Source: Polymorphobacter megasporae (GTDB lineage Bacteria; Pseudomonadota; Alphaproteobacteria; Sphingomonadales; Sphingomonadaceae). Taken from it: a stretch of DNA of 64,000 nt. Below the pieces are notes generated by a model that made no database searches, was not told where the DNA came from, and worked only from the letters and a program-made list of their open reading frames with translations. Made by a program: the position numbers and the translations under genes. The number at the start of each line of letters is the position of its first letter. Position 1 is the first letter of the stretch. The stretch is taken from contig NZ_CP081848.1 of assembly GCF_018982885.2 (NCBI RefSeq), positions 3,888,583-3,952,582 of the forward strand, given 5' to 3'. Below, piece by piece: positions 37,498 to 47,787 of the stretch.

Positions 37498-37881
37498 ATG
37501 AATCTCATCCAGACGCTCGAGGCGGAGCAGATCGCCAAGTTCCTCGAGACCAAGAAGATCCCGCTGTTCCGTGCCGGCGATACGCTGCGCGTCGGGGTCA
37601 AGGTCGTCGAAGGCGACCGCAGCCGCGTCCAGAACTACGAAGGCGTGTGCATTGCCCGGTCGAACCGCGCGATGGGCAGCAGCTTCACCGTTCGCAAGAT
37701 CAGCTTCGGCGAAGGCGTCGAGCGGGTCTTCCCGCTATACTCGCCGAACATCGATTCGATCGAAGTCGTCCGCCGCGGTGTCGTTCGCCGCGCCAAGCTT
37801 TATTATCTGCGCGGCCGCTCGGGCAAGTCGGCGCGCATCGTCGAAAAGCGCGACGCGCGTCCCGGCGCGGGCGCAGCCTGA
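37498..37881 (+). CDS. rplS: 50S ribosomal protein L19
   Basis: 127 aa. It starts [17 protein letters not shown] and contains [25 protein letters not shown]-like and [15 protein letters not shown] segments typical of L19 at the 30S-50S interface. The ATG at 37498 has AAGGAG six bases upstream. A longer frame from 37444 lies inside trmD and is not used. A hairpin terminator follows within 10 bases. Confidence 0.96.
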   Translation: MNLIQTLEAEQIAKFLETKKIPLFRAGDTLRVGVKVVEGDRSRVQNYEGVCIARSNRAMGSSFTVRKISFGEGVERVFPLYSPNIDSIEVVRRGVVRRAKLYYLRGRSGKSARIVEKRDARPGAGAA

Positions 37882-37890
37882 TCCGACAGC

Positions 37891-37916
37891 CCGCGCGCTG
37901 TGAAATCAGCGCGCGG
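37891..37916 (+). terminator. Hairpin terminator after rplS
   Basis: Perfect 10-nt arms, CCGCGCGCTG (37891-37900) and its inverse (37907-37916), with a TGAAAT loop. No T-run follows, as is common in GC-rich genomes. It closes the ffh-rplS operon. Confidence 0.7.
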
Positions 37917-38102
37917 AGTTGGGCGTGACCAGGGCAGCTATGCTCGCCGTTTGCGACAACGTAAGAGCGAATCTCTGCCGGTCGCACGCCTTGAAAGGCT
38001 GTCCGGATGTGACCGAATCGGCTGCGTTTTATTCCCGGCTTTGCAACCGCTCCGCCTTCGGTTAAAAATGTTTATGCACGTTTCGCGCCAACTGCACCGG
38101 AG

Positions 38103-38885
38103 ATGAAAGTGGCGGATGTCGAAGTCATCGAGCGGGAGTCGGCGGATAGCGCCGCTGCGTCGCGCGATGGTCTCGCCGTCGTTGCGATCGGCAAGAAATA
38201 CGACAAGCGCGTTGTTCTCCGCGACGTCTCGCTGACGGTTAACCGCGGCGAGGTGGTCGGGCTGCTCGGCCCGAACGGCGCGGGCAAGACAACGTGCTTC
38301 TATTCGATCATGGGGCTGGCGAAGCCTGATCAGGGCCGCATCCTGCTCGACGGCACCGACATCACGAGCCTGCCGATGTACCGCCGCGCCGCGCTCGGCC
38401 TCGGCTATCTGCCGCAGGAAACCTCGATCTTCCGCGGCCTTACGGTCGCGCAGAACATCCTCGCGGTGCTCGAGATCGTCGAGCCTGACAAGGCGACGCG
38501 CGCCGCACGGCTCGAACAATTGCTCGACGAATTCCACATCACCCGGCTGCGCGACGCGCCGGCGATGGCATTGTCGGGCGGTGAGCGGCGGCGCTGCGAG
38601 ATTGCCCGGGCGCTGGCCGCGCGCCCGTCGATCATGCTCCTCGACGAGCCGTTCGCCGGTATCGACCCGATATCGATCGCCGACATCCGCGGCCTCGTCG
38701 TCGACTTGCGCGATCGCGACATCGGCGTGCTGATCACCGACCATAATGTCCGCGAGACGCTCGATATCGTCGATCGCGCGTGCATCATCTACGACGGCCG
38801 CGTCTTGTTCGAGGGTACGCCCGAGGCGTTGGTTGCCGACGAAACGGTCCGGCGCGTCTATCTCGGCGAAGGGTTCAGCCTCTAG
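38103..38885 (+). CDS. lptB: LPS export ABC transporter ATP-binding protein LptB
   Basis: 260 aa. ABC motifs are Walker A GPNGAGKTT, Q-loop LPQETSIF, signature LSGGERRR and Walker B IMLLDEPFAGID, with the switch His in ITDHNVRET. LptB2FGC extracts lipopolysaccharide from the inner membrane. The 30-residue N-terminal extension before the ABC core is longer than in E. coli. An ATG at 38103 with GGAG upstream is used. The gene precedes rpoN, a conserved order in proteobacteria; LptA and LptC would normally lie upstream but are not here. Confidence 0.95.
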   Translation: MKVADVEVIERESADSAAASRDGLAVVAIGKKYDKRVVLRDVSLTVNRGEVVGLLGPNGAGKTTCFYSIMGLAKPDQGRILLDGTDITSLPMYRRAALGLGYLPQETSIFRGLTVAQNILAVLEIVEPDKATRAARLEQLLDEFHITRLRDAPAMALSGGERRRCEIARALAARPSIMLLDEPFAGIDPISIADIRGLVVDLRDRDIGVLITDHNVRETLDIVDRACIIYDGRVLFEGTPEALVADETVRRVYLGEGFSL

Positions 38886-38909
38886 GGGCTTCGGCTCCGG
38901 GGCAGCGCC

Positions 38910-40451
38910 ATGAGCATCGGTCCCCGCCTCGACCTTCGTCAGAGCCAGTCACTGGTCATGACGGTCCAGCTCCAGCAGGCGATCAAGCTGCTCGCGCTGA
39001 CCAACGTCGAGCTCGAAGCGTATATCGGCGGCGAGCTCGAAAAGAACCCGTTGCTCGACGTAGGCGATACGGGATCCATTGACGCCGTGCCCGCCGCCAC
39101 CGCCGAACCGGCGACCACCGATCAGCTGATCGCCGCGGGAAACGGGGCCGTCGATGCTCCGCTCGATGTCGACTTCACCGCCGAGACCTTCCACCACGAC
39201 GGTCCGACCGACAGCGTCACTGATGGCGGCTTCCAGCAAGGCGGCAGCTTCGACGGGGCGGGCGCGATCGGCAACGGCGGATCGGGTGACGGCGAAGGCA
39301 TCGACGTCGACGCGATGGCGGCGGCCGAGCCATCGCTGATCGACCTGCTGATCGAACAGGCGGTCGCGGCGTTTGCCGATCCCGTCGACCTCGTCATCGC
39401 GCGCCACCTGATCGACCAGATCGACGATGCCGGATATCTGACCGGAAGCAGCGTCGAAGAGATTGCAGACCGGCTCGGCACCTATCCAGCGGCGGTCGAA
39501 CGCGTCCTTGTCGTCATCCACTCGTTCGATCCGGTCGGCGTCGGGGCCCGGACCTTGCGTGAATGCCTGATCGTCCAGGCGCGCGAGGCCGACCGCCTCG
39601 ACCCTGCGATGGCGGCGTTGCTCGACAATCTGGAGACGCTCGCGCGCGGCGACATGGCGACGCTGCGTCGCGTTTGCGGGGTCGACCAAGAAGACCTGTC
39701 GGACATGATCCGCGAATTGCGCGGGTATAATCCTAAGCCCGGCCTGCAATATGGCGGCGGCGAGCGGGCGCAGAGCGTCGTCGCCGACGTCTTCGTCCAC
39801 CGGCTGGCGAAGGGCGGATGGGTCGTCGAACTCAACAGCGCAACCCTTCCCCGCGTCCTCGTCGACCGCGGCTATCACGCCCAGCTGAGCGCCGCGCCGA
39901 CGGGGCACGACGCGCATTCGAAGGAGCGCGCACGCGAGGCCAAGGTGTTCCTGTCGGACTGCCTCGCGAGCGCGAACTGGCTGGTCAAAGCGCTGGACCA
40001 GCGCGCGCGGACGATCATCAAGGTCGCGACCGAGCTGGTGAAGCAGCAGGAGGCGTTCTTCGAACACGGGGTCAATTACCTCAAGCCGTTGACCCTGCGC
40101 GCGATCGCCGAGGAGATTGGCGTCCACGAATCGACCGTCAGCCGGGTGACATCGAACAAGTATCTCGCGTGCGACCGCGGCCTGTTCGAGCTCAAGTATT
40201 TCTTTACCAGCGGCATCCAGTCGAACGATGGCGGCGAAGCCTCGTCGGCGCTTGCGGTCAAAAACCGGATATCCCGCTTGATCGCCGTCGAGCCCCCCGC
40301 AGTGCCGCTGTCGGACGACAAGCTCGTCGTCCTCCTCCGCGCCGAAGGCTTCGACATCGCGCGGCGAACCGTGATGAAATACCGCGAGGCGATGGGGATC
40401 GGGTCGAGTGTCGCGCGGCGGCGGGCGAAGCTGCTCGAAGCGGCGGCCTAG
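38910..40451 (+). CDS. rpoN: RNA polymerase sigma-54 factor
   Basis: 513 aa. Region I is the Gln-rich start (LDLRQSQSLVMTVQLQQAIK), region II an acidic linker (about 60-145), then the core-binding and DNA-binding region with VHESTVSRVTSNKY, and the RpoN box ARRTVMKYREAMGI near the C-terminus. It directs transcription with enhancer-binding activators. It begins 25 bp after lptB. A histidine-protein HPF/PTSN gene, common downstream in other genomes, is replaced here by a glucosaminidase. Confidence 0.97.
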   Translation: MSIGPRLDLRQSQSLVMTVQLQQAIKLLALTNVELEAYIGGELEKNPLLDVGDTGSIDAVPAATAEPATTDQLIAAGNGAVDAPLDVDFTAETFHHDGPTDSVTDGGFQQGGSFDGAGAIGNGGSGDGEGIDVDAMAAAEPSLIDLLIEQAVAAFADPVDLVIARHLIDQIDDAGYLTGSSVEEIADRLGTYPAAVERVLVVIHSFDPVGVGARTLRECLIVQAREADRLDPAMAALLDNLETLARGDMATLRRVCGVDQEDLSDMIRELRGYNPKPGLQYGGGERAQSVVADVFVHRLAKGGWVVELNSATLPRVLVDRGYHAQLSAAPTGHDAHSKERAREAKVFLSDCLASANWLVKALDQRARTIIKVATELVKQQEAFFEHGVNYLKPLTLRAIAEEIGVHESTVSRVTSNKYLACDRGLFELKYFFTSGIQSNDGGEASSALAVKNRISRLIAVEPPAVPLSDDKLVVLLRAEGFDIARRTVMKYREAMGIGSSVARRRAKLLEAAA

Positions 40452-40504
40452 AACTATCGTCGGTGTGATGCGTATAAGAGTACGATCCCGCACGGAGTAG
40501 AGAC

Positions 40505-41359
40505 ATGGCCCATTCACATGCCGAAATCACTGCTTCAGTTGGGCGAGATGGTGCAAACCGCCCGCACGACGTCCGCATTATCCAGCAATTGATCAACGAT
40601 CACCGGCCGCCGGAAATCCAGCGGCTCGCGGTCGATGGCGTGCCGGGGCCGCTGACGATTGCCGCGATCGTCGCGTGTCAGACGACCATTGTGCATCTCA
40701 GCCACCCGGACGGCAGGGTCGACCCGCAAGGCCGGACATTGGGGGCGTTAAACCGTCTCGAGGCACCGACGCATCCGGTTCAACACCCGAAGCACCCGGC
40801 CAGCCACGCAGCGGCGGCAGCGCCCACGAAGCCTGCGGCTCCGGCCGCCGCCACGTCACCGGCGAAGCCAGCCACGCCTGCGGGGCCTGCAACGCCTGCT
40901 AGCGCAGCCACGACAGCGGCAATTCCCGGCTATCCGTCCGAAGTGATTTCAGCGGCGCAGGCGGCGCAGACGGCAAATCACATCCCGGCATCGGTGACGA
41001 TGGCCCAGTGGGCGCTCGAAAGCGGCCACGGCGCGCATATGCCCTCCGGCAGCAACAATCCGTTCGGCATCAAGGCAGCCGGCAGCCAGCCGTTCGTCGA
41101 GGCGCGGACGCGCGAAGTCGTACACGGGCGCAGCATCTATATCATGGCGCACTTCCGCAAGTTCGACACGCTTGCCGACGCCTTCATCAAGCACGGTGAA
41201 CTGCTGGCTAATGCCAAGCCCTACGCCAATGCCCGGGCCCAGCTGCCCGACGCCGACAAGTTCGCAGACGCGCTGACGGGGGTCTACGCCACCGATCCGA
41301 ACTACGGCGCGCTCCTCAAGCAGATCATGAAGGGCGCAAATCTGTACCGCTATAACTAG
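40505..41359 (+). CDS. Glucosaminidase-domain protein without signal peptide
   Basis: 284 aa. The first 80 residues resemble a peptidoglycan-binding-like module (NRPHDVRIIQQLINDH, then VDGVPGPLT). A long Ala/Pro linker follows (about 95-140). The C-terminal endo-beta-N-acetylglucosaminidase domain has ALESGHGAHMPSGSNNPFGI, with the expected Glu, and FRKFDTLADAFIKH. There is no N-terminal signal or membrane segment, which fits phage endolysins or type VI-delivered cell-wall effectors rather than a Sec-exported autolysin. No immunity or secretion gene is recognised beside it. The stop overlaps the convergent gene's stop. Confidence 0.85.
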   Translation: MAHSHAEITASVGRDGANRPHDVRIIQQLINDHRPPEIQRLAVDGVPGPLTIAAIVACQTTIVHLSHPDGRVDPQGRTLGALNRLEAPTHPVQHPKHPASHAAAAAPTKPAAPAAATSPAKPATPAGPATPASAATTAAIPGYPSEVISAAQAAQTANHIPASVTMAQWALESGHGAHMPSGSNNPFGIKAAGSQPFVEARTREVVHGRSIYIMAHFRKFDTLADAFIKHGELLANAKPYANARAQLPDADKFADALTGVYATDPNYGALLKQIMKGANLYRYN

Positions 41360-41847
41360 CCGAGGGTGTGGAAGCAGGCGTTGAGGCGCGCCGCGATCGG
41401 CCGCCACTTCGCCGCCTCTGCGGCCGGATAGGTCAGTTCGAACGATTTGCTCTGATCTCCGACGTGGAACGACTTGGCGTAAAATTCGCTCGTCGGGGTG
41501 CTGCCCGAGACGACGAACCAGCCGGGCTTGATGACGCGGTAGCTCGTGGTGCCGCCTGCAGCGAGGCGGGTAGCGGTCTGGTCGGCGGCCGCCTTTACCG
41601 AGGTCGCCATCACGTTGTTCGAGCCGAATACGAGCAGCTTTGCTCCATCCTTTGCCGTGAAGGCACGTCCGTCGCTGTCGGGCGCCTCTGGCTGCGGGGT
41701 CAGTGCGTCTTCCGGGTAGCAGGTCGAATAATTATAACGGACGTTGGTGTACGTCTTCCAGGCGTGCTCCGCCGGCACCGCCTGCGTCGGAGCGCAAGCG
41801 AAGACGCCGACACCGGCCAACAGTGATAGAACGGCAGACCGGATCAT
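41356..41847 (-). CDS. Exported protein of unknown function
   Basis: About 163 aa with an N-terminal signal (MIRSAVLSLLAGVGVFACAP) that may be a lipobox-like or Sec signal; a Cys follows closely. The mature part contains NVRYNYSTCYPEDAL and a C-terminal LNACFHTLG, so two Cys could form a disulfide. I recognise no named family. Its stop overlaps the glucosaminidase stop tail-to-tail, which makes an immunity-protein role for the periplasm conceivable but unproven. Confidence 0.6.
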   Translation of the reverse strand: MIRSAVLSLLAGVGVFACAPTQAVPAEHAWKTYTNVRYNYSTCYPEDALTPQPEAPDSDGRAFTAKDGAKLLVFGSNNVMATSVKAAADQTATRLAAGGTTSYRVIKPGWFVVSGSTPTSEFYAKSFHVGDQSKSFELTYPAAEAAKWRPIAARLNACFHTLG

Positions 41848-41895
41848 AATCAACTCGCTTGAATAAGGACCGGTGCTCCAACGCGCCGAAAGCGG

Positions 41896-42732
41896 TCAGG
41901 TGCCGGGGAAATCATCGAAACGGGTGCTGGAATCGCGCCCGATCGACGTGCTCGGGGTCCACTCTGGCGGGAAATTGAGTGCGAGCCAATCCTCGACGAT
42001 ATCGCCGACCCGCTCCTCGACCGCGCCCCACCACAGCCAGTGGCTCGCGCCGGGGAGCTCGTGATAGTCGATCGGCCCGGCGATCCGGCGCGCGGTCGAC
42101 CGGGCGATCGCGGATGGGGTGATGCGGTCGCGGTCGCCGGTGACGATGAGCGCGGGCATCATCAGCCGGGTGTGGTCGACCTGGGTCGAGCCGGTCCGAG
42201 CGAGGAACGGCAGCGCCATCTCGAACAGCACGCGTCCCGAATCCCAGACGAGCGCGGCAATCTCGGCATCGGCGATCGGTGCCGGCACCTCGTTGTAGAT
42301 CCCCCAGCGCGCATGGTCGGCATCAATCTTCGTCGGCCGCTCCCACCACTTCGGCTTGATGATGACCTCCATCATCGTCCGGATCGGGGGAATCGCCGGG
42401 ACGTTGGTCGACGCCGTCGCGGCGGGCGAGAACAGGATCAGCCCCGGTGCGCCCACCCGTGCCGCGACCGCCTGCGCGAGAAAACCACCCATCGAATGTC
42501 CGGCGATCATCGGCGGCTCGGGGAGGAGCGCGATTTCGGCAACGAGGAAGGCGATATAATCCTCGACGGTGATCGTGCCGAGTTCGGGCGGCGGCGCGAG
42601 GTCGGGCGCGCGGTCGTGGAACGGCAGCGCCGGAGCGTAGGTCGGGCGCCCGGTTACAGCGAGCCGGGCGCGAAGCCGGTCGAACACCGACGGCGTGCTC
42701 CACATGCCATGAACGAAAAAGATCGGCGTCAC
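41896..42732 (-). CDS. Alpha/beta hydrolase
   Basis: 278 aa, cytosolic. It opens [13 protein letters not shown] (oxyanion region), has the nucleophile elbow AGHSMGGF at about 76-83, an acid in IVTGDRDRITP and a catalytic His in GASHWLWW. The GTG start overlaps the maeB stop as GTGA, so it is translated with the malic enzyme. Substrate unknown. Confidence 0.85.
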   Translation of the reverse strand: MTPIFFVHGMWSTPSVFDRLRARLAVTGRPTYAPALPFHDRAPDLAPPPELGTITVEDYIAFLVAEIALLPEPPMIAGHSMGGFLAQAVAARVGAPGLILFSPAATASTNVPAIPPIRTMMEVIIKPKWWERPTKIDADHARWGIYNEVPAPIADAEIAALVWDSGRVLFEMALPFLARTGSTQVDHTRLMMPALIVTGDRDRITPSAIARSTARRIAGPIDYHELPGASHWLWWGAVEERVGDIVEDWLALNFPPEWTPSTSIGRDSSTRFDDFPGT

Positions 42733-44987
42733 TGCACCACGCCGGACGCGGCAAGCACCGCCATCGTCACAAGCTCGCTCGCCCCGCTGATCATCGGCGC
42801 GATCTGCACGGCATGCGACATGCCGACGAGGAGCGGTCCGATCATCCGCCCGCCGCCGAGCTCCTTCAACAGCTTGGCGGAGATGTTCGCCGACTGGAGG
42901 CCCGGCATGATCAGGATGTTGGCCGGCTCCGACAGCCGCGAGAACGGATAGCGGCTCGCCATCCGCGGATTCAGCGCGACGTCGGGAGACATCTCGCCTT
43001 CATACTGGAAGCCGACCTGCCGCGAGTCGAGCAGCTTGATCGCGTCGCGGGTGTGCTTGAGGAACTCGCCCGGCGGATTGCCGAAGTTCGAGTAACTGAG
43101 GAATGCGACGCGCGGCTCCTGCCCCAGCCGCCGGGCGACGGCAGCGGTCTGCTCGGCGATGTCGGCAAGCTGCTCGGCGGTCGGACGCTCGTGGACCGTG
43201 GTGTCGGCGATGAAGATCGTCTCCGATCGCCCGACGTACATGTGAATGCCGAACGGAGTATGCCCCTCCGCCGGGTCGAGGACCGACCGAAGCTGGCGGA
43301 AAGTCTCGGCGAAATTGCGGGTGACGCCGGTGACCATCGCGTCGGCCTCGCCCATCGCCAGCATCAATGCGCCGAAGATATTGCGCTCGTGGTTGACCAT
43401 CCGCTGGACGTCGCGAAGCAAGTGCCCGCGCCGCTGCTGGCGGGCGTAGAGCATCTCGACCATCCGCGGCACCAGCGTCGAGTTGGCACTGTTGTGGATT
43501 TCGAAGTCGTCGGGATCGGCCCCGATCCGCGCCAGCCCGGCACGGACCGGCTCGTCGCGCCCGATCAAGATCGGGGTGCCATAGCCATTGGTGCGGAAGC
43601 TGACCGCCGCGCGCAGCACGACTTCCTGCTCGCCCTCGGCGAAGACGACGCGCTTGGGGTGGCTGCGTGCCGCCTCGAAGCTGCCTGCGAGGACGGCGTT
43701 CGTCGGGTTGAGGCGTGAGCGCAGTTCGAGGCGGTACGCGGCCTCGTCGAAGAACGGCTTTTTCGCGATCCCGCTCGCCATCGCCGCCTTCGCCACGGCG
43801 ACCGGGATATTCTCGATCAGCCGCGGGTCGAATGGTGCCGGGATAATATAGTCGGGGCCGAAGTTGCGCGCCTTGCCGCCGTACGCCGCCGCGACCTCGT
43901 CGGGCACCTGCTCGCGCGCGAGGTTGGCGAGCGCGTGCGCCGCCGCGAGCTTCATCTCCTCGTTGATCGACGTCGCGCGAACGTCAAGCGCGCCGCGGAA
44001 CAGGTACGGGAAGCACAGGACATTGTTGATCTGGTTCGGATAATCCGACCGCCCGGTGGCGACGATCGCATCGGAGCGGACTGCGGCAACCTCCTCCGGC
44101 GTGATCTCGGGATCGGGATTGGCCATCGCGAAAATGATCGGATTGGGGGCCATCGACGCGACCATCTCGCGGCTGAACGCACCCTTCTGGCTCAGACCCA
44201 ACGCGAGGTCGGCGCCAACCATCGCTTCGCTCAGCGTCCGGGCGTCGGTGACCGCGGCGTGCGCCGACTTCCACTGGTTCATGCCGGTCGTGCGACCCTG
44301 GAAGATGACACCCTTGGTGTCGCACATGATCACGTTGGTCACGCCGAGCAGCTTGATCAGCTCGGTGCAGGCGATCGCCGAAGCGCCCGCGCCGTTGACC
44401 ACCATCTTGATGTCTTCGGGCTTGCGGCCGGTGAGGTGAAGCGCGTTGATCAACCCGGCGGCGGCGATGATCGCGGTGCCGTGCTGGTCATCGTGGAACA
44501 CCGGGATGTTCATCCGCTCCTTGAGCGTCGTCTCGATGATGAAGCACTCGGGAGCCTTGATGTCCTCGAGGTTGATCCCGCCGAAGCTCGGCTCCATCAG
44601 CTCGACCGCATCGATGAAGCGGTCGACGTCCTCGGTCTTGAGTTCAAGATCGATCGAATCGATGTCGGCGAAGCGCTTGAACAGCACCGCCTTGCCCTCC
44701 ATCACCGGCTTCGACGCGAGCGCGCCGAGGTTGCCGAGGCCGAGGATCGCGGTGCCGTTCGAGATCACCGCGACAAGGTTGCCCTTGATCGTATAATCGT
44801 ACGCCGTGTCGGGATCGGCGGCGATCGCCAGCACAGGGATCGCGACGCCCGGCGAATACGCCAACGACAGGTCGCGCTGCGTTGCCATCGGCTTCGACGC
44901 GATGATCTCGATCTTGCCGGGGCGCCCGCCCGAGTGGAACAGCAAGGCCTCGCGGTCGAACGACGGGCCGGTGGTTTCTTCGGTCAT
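42729..44987 (-). CDS. maeB: NADP-dependent malic enzyme (MaeB type, PTA-like tail)
   Basis: 752 aa. The N-terminal malic-enzyme half (about 1-430) shows [30 protein letters not shown] and the nucleotide fold [12 protein letters not shown]; it converts malate to pyruvate with NADP. The C-terminal half (about 430-752) is a phosphotransacetylase-like regulatory domain, with MADRP-like, GEADAMVTG and IADTTVH segments, thought to sense acetyl-CoA. The ATG at 44987 has AAGGAA six bases upstream; a TTG at 45002 is possible. It diverges from mutS across 79 bp. Confidence 0.95.
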   Translation of the reverse strand: MTEETTGPSFDREALLFHSGGRPGKIEIIASKPMATQRDLSLAYSPGVAIPVLAIAADPDTAYDYTIKGNLVAVISNGTAILGLGNLGALASKPVMEGKAVLFKRFADIDSIDLELKTEDVDRFIDAVELMEPSFGGINLEDIKAPECFIIETTLKERMNIPVFHDDQHGTAIIAAAGLINALHLTGRKPEDIKMVVNGAGASAIACTELIKLLGVTNVIMCDTKGVIFQGRTTGMNQWKSAHAAVTDARTLSEAMVGADLALGLSQKGAFSREMVASMAPNPIIFAMANPDPEITPEEVAAVRSDAIVATGRSDYPNQINNVLCFPYLFRGALDVRATSINEEMKLAAAHALANLAREQVPDEVAAAYGGKARNFGPDYIIPAPFDPRLIENIPVAVAKAAMASGIAKKPFFDEAAYRLELRSRLNPTNAVLAGSFEAARSHPKRVVFAEGEQEVVLRAAVSFRTNGYGTPILIGRDEPVRAGLARIGADPDDFEIHNSANSTLVPRMVEMLYARQQRRGHLLRDVQRMVNHERNIFGALMLAMGEADAMVTGVTRNFAETFRQLRSVLDPAEGHTPFGIHMYVGRSETIFIADTTVHERPTAEQLADIAEQTAAVARRLGQEPRVAFLSYSNFGNPPGEFLKHTRDAIKLLDSRQVGFQYEGEMSPDVALNPRMASRYPFSRLSEPANILIMPGLQSANISAKLLKELGGGRMIGPLLVGMSHAVQIAPMISGASELVTMAVLAASGVVQ

Positions 44988-45066
44988 CGTCAATTCCTTC
45001 AACTGACGGCGACCCTATAGGCACGGGTCCGTGACGGGCAAGCGGTCATCGGCTAGGAGCGGTGCG

Positions 45067-47640
45067 ATGAGCGAAGCCTCGCCGATGATGGCGCAATATC
45101 TGAGCATCAAGGCGCAGGCAGCGGGCTGCCTGTTGTTCTTCCGCATGGGCGACTTTTACGAGCTGTTCTTCGACGATGCGGCGAAGGCGGCGGCGACGCT
45201 CGACATCGCGCTGACCAAGCGCGGGCAGCACCTCGGGCAGGATATTCCGATGTGCGGAGTGCCGGTGCACGCGGCCGAGGCGTACCTGATGCGGCTGATC
45301 CGCGCCGGGCATCGCGTCGCCGTCGCCGAGCAGATCGAGCCGCCTGCCGAGGCGAAGAAGCGCGGGGCGAAGTCGGTCGTTGCGCGGGCGATCGTCCGGG
45401 TGGTGACGCCGGGGACGCTGACCGAGGACACGCTGCTCGATGCGCGGCGGAGCAACTATCTCGCCGCGGTCGCCCCAGTGGCGGGAGCGGTCGGCATTGC
45501 CTGGTGCGATGTCTCGACCGGCATTTTCCGGACGCTGACGACGGCGGCGGACGGGCTCGATGCCGAACTCGCGCGGATCGCCCCAGCGGAGGTCGTGGCT
45601 CCTGAGGGGTGGAGCGGCGAGGCGACACTGCGCCCCACCGCTGAATTCGAGTCGCGGGCCGCGAACAAGCGACTGTGCGACCGATTTGGTGTCGCGACGC
45701 TCGATGGCTTCGGCAGCTTTGCGCGTGAGGAAGTTGCAGCGGCGGGGGCGTTGCTCGCGTATCTCGAGACGGCCGGGGCGGGGACACTGCCACTGCTGAC
45801 GCCGCCGTTGCCGTCACCGCAGGCAGGCGTGATGGCGATCGACGCGGCGACGCGGAGCAGCCTCGAAATCAGCCGCAGTGTCGTCGGCGCGCGCGCGGGC
45901 AGCCTACTCGATGCGATCGACCTGACGGTGACCGGCGCGGGTGCGCGGATGCTCGCCGACGATCTCGCCGGGCCGCTGACCGACGCGGCGGCAATCGGCG
46001 AACGGCTTGATTTCGTTGCGTGGTTCGTCGGGCTGTCGATCGTGCGGGGACGCACCCGCGATGCGCTCAATGCAGGAGCCGACCTCGAACGCGCGCTGTC
46101 GCGGCTTGCGCTCGACCGTGGCGGGCCGCGTGATTTGGCGGCAATCCGCGACGGGCTGACGATCGCGCTGGCGCTTAAGGAGGCGCTGGGCACGGCGCAG
46201 GCGATCGACATTCCGCCGCTGCTTACCGCGACGCTCGGCCGGATCGGGGCGCATGGCAGCACGATCGAGGCGTTGCGCGCGGCGCTCGTTGCCGAACCGC
46301 CGCTCGATATCGCGCATGGCGGGTTCGTCGCCCCGGGGTTCGATGCCGCGCTCGACGAGTTGCGCGCGGCGGCGAGTGACGGGCGGCGGCTGGTCGCGGC
46401 GCTCGAAACCCGGCTGCGGAGCGAGACCGGGGTCGCCGCGCTCAAGATACGGCACAACGGCGTCCTCGGCTATCATATTGAAGTTGCAGCGCGGAACGCC
46501 GACCCGCTGCTCGCGAACCCTGGCTTCACCCACCGCCAGACGCTCGCCGGGACCGTCCGCTTCGGTTCGACCGAACTCCACGGCCTCGCGACACGGATCG
46601 TGCAGGCGGGGGATCATGCACTGGCGGCGGAGGCGGCGCATTTCGCGACGTTGCGTGAGACGGTGCTGGGTCATTCGCGTGAGATCGCGGCGACGGCGGG
46701 AGCGCTGGCCCGGATCGACGTCGCCTCCGGGCTGGCCGAACTCGCGGTGCGCGAGAATTGGGCGCGGCCAAGCGTCGACGACAGTTGCGCCTTCGATGTC
46801 ATGGCGGGGCGGCATCCGGTGGTCGAGGCGGCGACCCGGGCGGCGCGGCAAACCTATGTCGCCAACGACTGCGACCTGGGCGAAATCAACCGCTTATGGC
46901 TCGTGACCGGCCCGAATATGGCGGGCAAGTCGACCTTCCTCCGCCAGAATGCGCTGCTCGCGGTGCTCGCGCAGGCGGGGTCGTTCGTCCCCGCCGCCAG
47001 CGCACAGATCGGCGTCGTCGACCGGCTGTTCAGTCGTGTCGGAGCGTCGGACAATCTCGCGCAGGGGCGGTCGACCTTCATGGTCGAGATGGTCGAGACC
47101 GCCGCAATCCTGTCGACCGCGACCAACCGTAGCCTCGTCATTCTCGATGAAGTCGGTCGCGGCACCTCGACCTACGACGGGCTGGCGATCGCGTGGGCGG
47201 TGCTCGAGGCGGTCCACGATGCCTTGCGCTGCCGCTGCCTGTTCGCGACGCATTATCATGAGCTTACGACGCTCAGCGCACGCCTCGACGCCCTCGCCCT
47301 GGTCACCGTCAAAGTCCGCGAATGGAACGGCGAATTGGTCTTCCTCCACGAGGTCGCGGCGGGCGCCGCCGACCGCAGCTATGGCCTCGCGGTGGCCAAG
47401 CTTGCCGGGCTGCCGGCCCCGGTCATCGCCCGGGCGAAGGAGGTTCTGGCGCGGCTCGAAGCGGGGAAAGCGCGGACCGGGGGGCTTGCCGCCGACCTGT
47501 CGGACCTGCCGTTGTTCGCTGCCGCACCGCCACCGCCGAAAGCCGATGATCTGAGGGTGCGATTGGGGTCGATCAGCCCCGATTCGCTGTCTCCGAGGGA
47601 AGCACTCGACCTGCTCTACGAACTGAAGCGGCTCGCCTGA
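45067..47640 (+). CDS. mutS: DNA mismatch repair protein MutS
   Basis: 857 aa. The mismatch-binding Phe-Glu pair lies near the N-terminus (FFRMGDFYELF). The ATPase has Walker A GPNMAGKSTFLRQNA at about residue 615 and Walker B VILDEVGRGTSTYDG. The ATG at 45067 has AGGAG seven bases upstream; the longer start at 45031 is less likely. Intact in length and motifs, so the strain should not be a mutS mutator. Confidence 0.97.
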   Translation: MSEASPMMAQYLSIKAQAAGCLLFFRMGDFYELFFDDAAKAAATLDIALTKRGQHLGQDIPMCGVPVHAAEAYLMRLIRAGHRVAVAEQIEPPAEAKKRGAKSVVARAIVRVVTPGTLTEDTLLDARRSNYLAAVAPVAGAVGIAWCDVSTGIFRTLTTAADGLDAELARIAPAEVVAPEGWSGEATLRPTAEFESRAANKRLCDRFGVATLDGFGSFAREEVAAAGALLAYLETAGAGTLPLLTPPLPSPQAGVMAIDAATRSSLEISRSVVGARAGSLLDAIDLTVTGAGARMLADDLAGPLTDAAAIGERLDFVAWFVGLSIVRGRTRDALNAGADLERALSRLALDRGGPRDLAAIRDGLTIALALKEALGTAQAIDIPPLLTATLGRIGAHGSTIEALRAALVAEPPLDIAHGGFVAPGFDAALDELRAAASDGRRLVAALETRLRSETGVAALKIRHNGVLGYHIEVAARNADPLLANPGFTHRQTLAGTVRFGSTELHGLATRIVQAGDHALAAEAAHFATLRETVLGHSREIAATAGALARIDVASGLAELAVRENWARPSVDDSCAFDVMAGRHPVVEAATRAARQTYVANDCDLGEINRLWLVTGPNMAGKSTFLRQNALLAVLAQAGSFVPAASAQIGVVDRLFSRVGASDNLAQGRSTFMVEMVETAAILSTATNRSLVILDEVGRGTSTYDGLAIAWAVLEAVHDALRCRCLFATHYHELTTLSARLDALALVTVKVREWNGELVFLHEVAAGAADRSYGLAVAKLAGLPAPVIARAKEVLARLEAGKARTGGLAADLSDLPLFAAAPPPPKADDLRVRLGSISPDSLSPREALDLLYELKRLA

Positions 47641-47787
47641 CCGCGAAACCGGCGCGGGCGCACACGGCCCGCACACGCACGCACCCCATGCGATCCGCAA
47701 CGCCGCACTGACGCCCCCCGGACACGGCTTGCCACCGCCCGCCCCTTCCCGCACCTTGGTGCAGGGCAACGGCGAGGGCGCACACGG

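Noticed and set aside
37919-38102. Possible small gene between rplS and lptB
   Set aside because: Short frames lack a ribosome site and recognisable sequence.
47641-47787. Repeated CGCACACGG words as a regulatory array
   Set aside because: Irregular spacing and low complexity; could be chance in GC-rich DNA.
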